From Nitrospirota bacterium (GTDB taxonomy: Bacteria; Nitrospirota; Thermodesulfovibrionia; UBA6902; BMS3Bbin08), in NCBI GenBank assembly GCA_030637135.1, contig DAOVVO010000038.1, positions 1 through 10,562 of the forward strand: DNA of 10,562 bases. The letters are read 5' to 3'. This document shows positions 6,477-10,562 of this stretch, in pieces. Both the position numbers and the translations under genes were made by a program. Every line of letters begins with the position of its first letter. Within the stretch, counting starts at the first letter, position 1. The notes under the pieces are model-generated. The model did no database searches, was not told the origin of the DNA, and saw only the letters and a program-made list of their open reading frames with translations.

Positions 6477-8132
6477 TTAATCCTTTCTCTTTTTTTTGAA
6501 TGCGTTAATCAAACCATTGGTTGATGAATCATGGGATGAGACCTCTGTGTCATCCACAAGTTTAGAGAGTATTCTTTTTGCAAGCTGTTTTCCAAGCTCA
6601 ACACCCCACTGATCAAAGCTGAATATATTCCAGATTACCCCCTGCACAAAAATCTTGTGTTCATACAGTGCTATCAGGCTACCGAGCGTCCTCGGCGTCA
6701 GTTTGTTCACTAATATGGAGTTAGACGGTTTGTTGCCTTGAAACACTTTGAACGGAATGAGATGTTTAATTTCTTCATCACTTTTACCTGAATTCTTGAA
6801 TTCCTCAACCACTTCGGCCTCAGTTTTTCCTTTCATCAAAGCCTCTGTCTGGGCAAAAAAGTTAGAAAGCAATATAGTATGGTGTTTTCCTACCGGGTTA
6901 TGACTCATTGCAGGTGCAATGAAATCACAGGGAACAAGCTTTGTCCCCTGGTGTATAAGTTGATAAAAGGCATGCTGCCCGTTTGTTCCGGGCTCTCCCC
7001 ATATAACAGGCCCTGTCTGGTAGGTCACTTCGTGACCATTCCTGTCAACAGATTTTCCATTACTTTCCATATTCCCCTGTTGAAAATAGGCAGAGAAACG
7101 GTGCATATACTGGTCGTAAGGAAGAATGGCCTCAGTTTCAGCCCCAAAAAAGTTGTTATACCAGATCCCTATTAATGCCAGAATAACAGGGATATTCTTT
7201 TCAAAAGGTGCCTCTCTGAAATGTGTATCCATAGCATGTGCCCCTTCAAGCAATTCACTAAAATGTTCAAACCCAATAGCACAGGTAATAGGAAGCCCTA
7301 TTGCTGACCAGAGAGAATATCTGCCACCTACCCAGTCCCAGAATACGAACATATTCTCAGGGTCTATTCCGAACTTTTTCACCTCTTTCTCATTAGTGGA
7401 TAACGCCACAAAATGATACTTCACATGAGATTCTTTTTGTGCTGTGTCAAGAAACCACTTTCTCGCCGTATATGCGTTTGTCATTGTTTCCTGTGTGGTA
7501 AATGTCTTTGATGCAATCATGAACAATGTAGTTTGGGGTGACAGTTTTCTCAGTGTTTCAACTATATGTGTTCCGTCTATATTGGAAACAAAATGAACAT
7601 TAATATGGGGTTTGTGGTACGGCTTCAATGCCTCGGTAACCATTACGGGGCCCAGATCTGATCCACCTATTCCGATATTCACAATATCTGTTACAGGTTT
7701 TCCGGAATATCCCTTCCAATCTCCGGAAATAACTTTATGAGAAAAGTCTTCCATTTTCTTTAATACAGCATGTACGTCGGGCATTACATCTTTGCCGTCC
7801 ACATAAATAGGTGTACGTGCCCGATTCCTCAGTGCTACATGGAGCACCGCCCGGTTTTCTGTTTCATTTATTTTATCCCCTGAGAAAAGTTTCTCTATAG
7901 CGTCCTTCACCTCTAATTCCCTGGCAAGTTCTAAAAGAAGCTGCATTGTTGTGCTGTCTATGATATTCTTTGAAAAATCAACCAGCATGTCTTCGAATCC
8001 AAGAGAAAAATCTGAGAATCTGTTTTCGTTTTCATGAAACATATCCTTCATATGCCTTGTTTTCATAAAGGTATAATGCTCTTTAAGCTTTGCCCACGCC
8101 TTCGCCTGTAAGGGATTGTTTTTTTTAAGCAT
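6477..8132 (-). CDS. pgi: Glucose-6-phosphate isomerase
   Basis: Pgi interconverts glucose 6-phosphate and fructose 6-phosphate in glycolysis and gluconeogenesis. At 551 residues it belongs to the long form found in E. coli and eukaryotes rather than the roughly 450-residue form of many Gram-positive bacteria. Visible landmarks are IGIGGSDLGP (153-162), SKTFTTQET (208-216) for phosphate binding, the DWVGGRYSLWSAIGLP signature (266-281), QGNMESNGK with Glu356, GQHAFYQLIHQGT with His387, and VELGKQL with Lys515. These correspond to catalytic Glu, His and Lys of the E. coli enzyme. The ATG start is preceded by GCGGAGGA, a strong Shine-Dalgarno. The C-terminus ends in a lysine/arginine-rich tail. 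The gene lies 150 bases downstream of the DUF4416 gene on the same strand and may also have its own promoter there. Confidence 0.98.
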   Translation of the reverse strand: MLKKNNPLQAKAWAKLKEHYTFMKTRHMKDMFHENENRFSDFSLGFEDMLVDFSKNIIDSTTMQLLLELARELEVKDAIEKLFSGDKINETENRAVLHVALRNRARTPIYVDGKDVMPDVHAVLKKMEDFSHKVISGDWKGYSGKPVTDIVNIGIGGSDLGPVMVTEALKPYHKPHINVHFVSNIDGTHIVETLRKLSPQTTLFMIASKTFTTQETMTNAYTARKWFLDTAQKESHVKYHFVALSTNEKEVKKFGIDPENMFVFWDWVGGRYSLWSAIGLPITCAIGFEHFSELLEGAHAMDTHFREAPFEKNIPVILALIGIWYNNFFGAETEAILPYDQYMHRFSAYFQQGNMESNGKSVDRNGHEVTYQTGPVIWGEPGTNGQHAFYQLIHQGTKLVPCDFIAPAMSHNPVGKHHTILLSNFFAQTEALMKGKTEAEVVEEFKNSGKSDEEIKHLIPFKVFQGNKPSNSILVNKLTPRTLGSLIALYEHKIFVQGVIWNIFSFDQWGVELGKQLAKRILSKLVDDTEVSSHDSSTNGLINAFKKKRKD

Positions 8133-8158
8133 GATTCCTCCGCTGAAACTAATGTTCG

Positions 8159-8260
8159 TTTTAGAAAATAGTCTCTTTAAAACTTTTAGCTTAGTGCTTA
8201 GTCTCCTTTAGGTAATGTTTAAACGCCCTGAGGATTAGTATAATAAGTCTTTTTAGAAAA
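8159..8260. repeat. Reiterated short words in the spacer upstream of pgi
   Basis: The exact 10-mer TTTTAGAAAA occurs at 8159-8168 and 8251-8260. AGTCTC followed by a T-rich tail occurs at 8170 and 8200, with a shortened form (AGTCT) at 8246. GCTTAGT is tandemly duplicated at 8189-8202. On the minus strand a near-consensus -10 (TATACT, 8237-8242) lies inside this block, but no good -35 accompanies it. The block sits between the DUF4416 stop and the pgi start. It could be promoter or operator sequence for pgi, or drifted AT-rich spacer. Confidence 0.3.
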
Positions 8261-8282
8261 CATTTTTTATGAATAAAATCTT

Positions 8283-8822
8283 TCAAGGATGTCTCTGTCC
8301 TCTTTCTGCCTTATATAACTGCCGCCCCTTCTTGAAAATATCAAAATATTCCTGACTCCGGAAATCAGGATAGGTATATGGCAGCGTTTGATATGTATTT
8401 CCTGAGTATATGAGGGTAACCTCTCCAAATATGCCGTTTCCGAGATACATTCTATGTGAAAAATTCTTGGCAGATACTAAAACAATCTTTGCTGAGTCTA
8501 AGTATCCTGGATCAAGGTTTATCCTTCTCTCTCCCTTTTCATTGAGATACTTTTTTTCAAGCCCGATGGTTTTCAATTTTATCTCTGAAATAGTTTCCGG
8601 TTGTATCAGTTCCTGAAAAAAGAAAAACTTCCTTTTCAATCCTGTGCCCATTTCCTTTGAATAATAATCAGTATGTTCCCACTTCCATACAGGGCTTTCC
8701 AAATCCAGAGGCCCGTAGATATTTTGAAGCTCCCCCTTAAGCTTCTTAAAAAAATAGCTCTCCTGCGAAAGCATGCCTATAAACAGCTTAACCGGTTGAG
8801 GATGATAACGTGGTCTAACCAT
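8283..8822 (-). CDS. DUF4416 family protein of unknown function
   Basis: The product of about 179 residues matches my recollection of the DUF4416 family, known from anaerobic deltaproteobacterial, Nitrospirota and related genomes. Features fitting it are VKLFIGMLS near the N-terminus, SPVWKWEHTDYYSKEMGTGLKRKF in the middle, LIQPETISEIKLKT, RRINLDPGYLDSAKIVLVSAKNFSHR, and a C-terminal LPYTYPDFRS. The many conserved acidic and aromatic residues suggest a soluble enzyme or binding protein, but no catalytic role can be assigned. ATG 8822 (MVRPRYHPQP) is chosen. The frame stays open for another 34 codons upstream, but these read as a hydrophobic AT-rich stretch with no family resemblance. No good Shine-Dalgarno precedes ATG 8822. 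pgi follows 150 bases downstream on the same strand. Confidence 0.8.
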   Translation of the reverse strand: MVRPRYHPQPVKLFIGMLSQESYFFKKLKGELQNIYGPLDLESPVWKWEHTDYYSKEMGTGLKRKFFFFQELIQPETISEIKLKTIGLEKKYLNEKGERRINLDPGYLDSAKIVLVSAKNFSHRMYLGNGIFGEVTLIYSGNTYQTLPYTYPDFRSQEYFDIFKKGRQLYKAERGQRHP

Positions 8823-8845
8823 AAACAAGATTATTAAGTCATAAA

Positions 8846-8873
8846 AGAATACATATATCAATGAAATTTTCAA
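8846..8873 (-). promoter_or_regulatory. Candidate promoter of the DUF4416 gene
   Basis: On the minus strand TTGAAA (8873-8868, 5 of 6 to the -35 consensus) and TATTCT (8851-8846, 4 of 6 to the -10) are separated by 16 bases. Transcription would start near 8839, about 17 bases before ATG 8822. That would exclude the hydrophobic upstream extension of the frame. The region is AT-rich, so chance matches are easy. Confidence 0.3.
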
Positions 8874-8936
8874 CAGTAATAACTTAATAAATGAAACGTA
8901 AAAAATCAAAATAATACGTATCAAAGCTGAACAATG

Positions 8937-8959
8937 TTGTTAAATTTTAAAATGTAATA
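8937..8959. repeat. AT-rich 23-base motif, copy 1 (upstream of the DUF4416 gene)
   Basis: This 23-base stretch matches 10309-10331 at 19 positions, with an exact core TTTAAAATGTAA (8946-8957 and 10318-10329) in the same orientation. Both copies lie upstream of minus-strand genes, here the DUF4416 gene and there the TlpA-like gene. A shared regulatory site or a remnant repeat are both possible; AT-rich composition makes coincidence a real alternative. Confidence 0.3.
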
Positions 8960-8979
8960 GAGAGTGTAATTTGCCTGAC

Positions 8980-8993
8980 GCCTGCCGGCAGGC
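8980..8993. repeat. GC-rich 14-base perfect palindrome
   Basis: GCCTGCCGGCAGGC reads the same on both strands and is flanked by further CCTG/CAGG words (GCCTG at 8973, CAGG at 8993). It stands out as a GC-rich block in an AT-rich spacer (8823-9060) between the QueG-like and DUF4416 genes. It has no T-run on either strand, so it is not a standard intrinsic terminator. Adjacent sequence carries GAGCTC (9005-9010), a short CTCG/CGAG inverted pair (9007-9017) and the palindrome CTCATGAG (9020-9027). A dispersed palindromic repeat is the most likely explanation. Confidence 0.5.
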
Positions 8994-9060
8994 AGGTTCC
9001 CCAGAGCTCGTAGCGAGTCTCATGAGCTGAATACTCACAGATAGTTGTGGTTTTATTTTT

Positions 9061-9741
9061 TCAGGGCTTGCATACTTTTACGCACAGACCGCATATATAC
9101 TGGCCAACATTACGTGTCTTTGCAAAGTATTTTAATTTTTCAAGACAGGCAGTTTTATCCCACTGTTTATGTGACTCATGAATCGCTGATACAGGGCATA
9201 CCTCAATACACTTCATGCAGCTGCCACAGTTTTTTTCAACAGGATTATCGGTCTTGAGCGGCATATCTGTCAGCACAGTTGCAAGTCTTATATGAGAGCC
9301 AAAATCTGGATGTACAATAAGATTATTCCTTCCTATCCAGCCAATACCAGCCTTCAAAGCAATCATTTTATGCGATAGATGGGCAGTCTGTTTCTGCCAG
9401 TCAATAATCTGGCTCGCAGGCACAGGAAGGGCTTTATATCCCATATTCTGAATCACAAGTGACAATCTTAAAGTGGTTTGATCCAGTAAAAGATTGAGCA
9501 TTTTATAGTGGTGTAGGTAATGGCGTGTGGGCCCTGTTATAACTCCTTTGAGCACCTCATGAGAAACCCGAACCCCGACAGCAATACCATAAGAGAGACC
9601 TTCTGTCTGCTCCAGGGAGAGTGCATCAAAATAAGTTCTTAAGTCTTCAACCTGGCTTACGCCAAAAGCAGATATCCCGCAAGAAAGGGCAGAGTCATTG
9701 AGTTTACTGTACAATGCAGCGTGTTCTTCTGTTATAGCCAC
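9061..9741 (-). CDS. QueG-like double [4Fe-4S] cluster protein
   Basis: The 226-residue protein resembles epoxyqueuosine reductase (QueG) and its relatives. GIGWIGRNNLIVHPDFGSHIRLATVLTD-like sequence (132-159) precedes a double-cluster ferredoxin region. Eight cysteines could hold two [4Fe-4S] clusters: Cys172, 175, 178 and 182 in CGSCMKCIEVCP, then Cys199, 217, 220 and 224. QueG proper is about 350-380 residues, so this is a compact relative lacking the C-terminal HEAT-like part. Corrinoid binding by the N-terminal half is possible but cannot be confirmed. It is cytoplasmic, with no signal peptide. The GTG start at 9741 overlaps the end of the TlpA-like gene by 10 bases, without a strong Shine-Dalgarno, so translation is probably coupled. 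Its substrate is unknown; tRNA queuosine maturation should not be assumed. Confidence 0.75.
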   Translation of the reverse strand: MAITEEHAALYSKLNDSALSCGISAFGVSQVEDLRTYFDALSLEQTEGLSYGIAVGVRVSHEVLKGVITGPTRHYLHHYKMLNLLLDQTTLRLSLVIQNMGYKALPVPASQIIDWQKQTAHLSHKMIALKAGIGWIGRNNLIVHPDFGSHIRLATVLTDMPLKTDNPVEKNCGSCMKCIEVCPVSAIHESHKQWDKTACLEKLKYFAKTRNVGQYICGLCVKVCKP

Positions 9742-10247
9742 TTTTCAATCATGCTGATATGTTCAGGGCTATCCCACTGGCGTGGACCTACCAATTTTTC
9801 TCTTATGATACCGTTCTTATCTATGATAAAAGTTTCCGGTACACCCGTTATTCCGAATAACGCAGCAGCTTCATCATCAGGGCTCAGAAGTGTGGGAAGA
9901 CTAACATCAATATTCCTGAAGTAGGAAATGAGATTGCGGGGGTCATCTTTAAAGAGTATTCCCAGCATCTGAAAAGGTTTCCCCTGCATTTTTTTAAATA
10001 GACTTTCTTTATAAGCCATTTCAGCTTTACATACGGTGCACCACGTAGCCCAGAAATTAATGAATACGACTTTACCTCTGAGATCTGAAAGCTTCCATAC
10101 AGTACCGTTCGAATCCTTGAGTTGAAAATTCGGGGCAGGCGAACCAATCGTTGCAATCTCTTTATATACTTTTGTTTCGGGGAGAAAAAGAATCGCAGCA
10201 GCTGCAAGAGCTACGATAACGATAAGGATAAGTCCTTTGTATTTCAT
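9732..10247 (-). CDS. TlpA/ResA-type membrane-anchored thioredoxin-like protein
   Basis: The 171-residue product has a single N-terminal hydrophobic segment (about residues 5-22) after MKYKG. No clear signal-peptidase or lipobox site follows, so it is likely anchored with its thioredoxin domain outside the cytoplasmic membrane. The domain starts with GSPAPNFQLKDSNG (35-48) and continues with the active site FWATWCTVC (65-73, Cys70 and Cys73) and the cis-proline loop GVPETFIID (135-143). Such proteins reduce disulfides during cytochrome c maturation or envelope protein folding; the exact target is not evident. The active site is CTVC, with valine where TlpA/ResA usually have proline. A strong AGGAGG Shine-Dalgarno precedes ATG 10247. 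The 3' end overlaps the QueG-like gene by 10 bases, and the pair lies downstream of ispF on the same strand. Confidence 0.9.
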   Translation of the reverse strand: MKYKGLILIVIVALAAAAILFLPETKVYKEIATIGSPAPNFQLKDSNGTVWKLSDLRGKVVFINFWATWCTVCKAEMAYKESLFKKMQGKPFQMLGILFKDDPRNLISYFRNIDVSLPTLLSPDDEAAALFGITGVPETFIIDKNGIIREKLVGPRQWDSPEHISMIEKWL

Positions 10248-10308
10248 TGAAACCTCCTGTTTCTTACATCACATAAAGTATAAAGATAATTATGAAAAAA
10301 TTATGAAG

Positions 10309-10331
10309 TGGTAAAACTTTAAAATGTAACA
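10309..10331. repeat. AT-rich 23-base motif, copy 2 (upstream of the TlpA-like gene)
   Basis: This is the second copy of the motif at 8937-8959, matching it at 19 of 23 positions and including the exact core TTTAAAATGTAA at 10318-10329. It lies 62 bases upstream of the TlpA-like start, within the range of a promoter or operator. No convincing -35/-10 pair overlaps it. Confidence 0.3.
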
Positions 10332-10345
10332 CATTCAAACTTACT

Positions 10346-10371
10346 AAAAAAGAGTTATTATAGTATAACTC
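10346..10371 (-). terminator. Weak AT-rich hairpin with T-run, candidate ispF terminator
   Basis: Read on the minus strand, GAGTTAT (10371-10365), a 6-base loop and ATAACTC (10358-10352) form a perfect 7-bp stem followed directly by six T (10351-10346). It lies 86 bases after the ispF stop and before the TlpA-like gene. The stem is AT-rich and so weak. The minus strand also reads TATAAT at 10362-10357 across the loop, without a good -35, so an operator or promoter role is an alternative. Confidence 0.45.
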
Positions 10372-10400
10372 AATAAGACGCTTTTTAATCTTTTTTGTAA

Positions 10401-10448
10401 ACCCCGTTAGAGTAAATTTCTAACGGGATGAACTTTCTCTAACGGGGT
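10401..10448. repeat. Palindromic element with three copies of a TCTAACGGG-type word
   Basis: ACCCCGTTAGAG (10401-10412) is a perfect 12-base inverted repeat of CTCTAACGGGGT (10437-10448). Between them a third copy, TCTAACGGG (10419-10427), can instead pair with CCCGTTAGA at 10403-10411 across a 7-base loop. The left arm can thus pair with only one of two right arms at a time, giving two mutually exclusive hairpins. The element begins 9 bases past the ispF stop on the minus strand. Neither side has a proper T-run next to the stem. It looks like a dispersed palindromic repeat, or less likely a regulatory structure. Confidence 0.6.
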
Positions 10449-10456
10449 AAAGAAGC

Positions 10457-10562
10457 TCACTCATTTGTTAAAAGACATACAGCATGAGCCGCTATGCCCT
10501 CACCCTTCCCTATAAATCCCATGCCTTCGTTCGTCTTGGCTTTTATGTTAATCACGTTTTCA
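10457..10562 (-). CDS. ispF: 2-C-methyl-D-erythritol 2,4-cyclodiphosphate synthase, C-terminal part (partial)
   Basis: IspF closes the cyclodiphosphate ring in the non-mevalonate (MEP) pathway to isoprenoids, working in the cytoplasm as a trimer. Only the last 35 codons, including the TGA stop at 10459-10457, are in the window. They read INIKAKTNEGMGFIGKGEG followed by IAAHAVCLL, which matches the highly conserved C-terminal IspF signature (INIKATTxExLGFxGRxEGIAAxAV). The gene continues beyond the right edge. From this fragment I cannot tell whether it is a single IspF or the C-terminal half of an IspDF fusion. The next gene on the same strand is the TlpA-like one, about 210 bases downstream. 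Confidence 0.93.
   Translation of the reverse strand, partial: ENVINIKAKTNEGMGFIGKGEGIAAHAVCLLTNE

Noticed and set aside
8823..8924. Hydrophobic 34-residue N-terminal extension of the DUF4416 frame, which could be a signal anchor.
   Set aside because: It is translated AT-rich spacer, lies outside the family match, and has no ribosome binding site; a candidate promoter lies inside it.

Overview
The window is a compact bacterial chromosome segment, moderately AT-rich by eye, made almost entirely of housekeeping genes. The order rplU-rpmA-obgE-proB, a DUF4416 gene, a C5-pathway hemL and a small double-[4Fe-4S] QueG-like protein together suggest an anaerobic member of Desulfobacterota (the former Deltaproteobacteria) or a related phylum such as Nitrospirota. 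This placement is an inference from gene content. There is no 16S rRNA or tRNA gene to settle it.

Left part, plus strand (1-2487): the tail of an unidentified gene, hemL (glutamate-1-semialdehyde aminomutase) and a YchF/Ola1-type P-loop NTPase are joined by 4-base stop/start overlaps, so they look like one translationally coupled operon. A HAD-family phosphatase (2517-3191, minus) converges on ychF. It is divergent from rplU.

Centre, plus strand (3332-6444): rplU (bL21), rpmA (bL27), a clear intrinsic terminator, then obgE (ribosome-assembly GTPase) and proB (glutamate 5-kinase). obgE has no Shine-Dalgarno sequence and has an in-frame stop one codon before its ATG. A 10-codon open frame bridges obgE to proB through two ATGA overlaps.

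Right part, minus strand (6477-10562): in transcription order, the end of ispF (isoprenoid synthesis), a membrane-anchored TlpA/ResA-type thioredoxin-like protein, an overlapping compact QueG-like iron-sulfur protein, a DUF4416 protein, and pgi (glucose-6-phosphate isomerase), which converges on proB. The spacers here hold palindromic and repeated sequences: a triple TCTAACGGG-type element, a GC-rich 14-base palindrome, an AT-rich hairpin with a T-run, and an AT-rich motif shared by the regions upstream of two genes.

I see no mobile element, CRISPR array, phage gene or defence cassette, and no obviously new multi-gene system. The points most worth a second look are the minicistron relay between obgE and proB, the Shine-Dalgarno-less obgE start, the palindromic element beside ispF, and two poorly characterised genes (the QueG-like protein and DUF4416).
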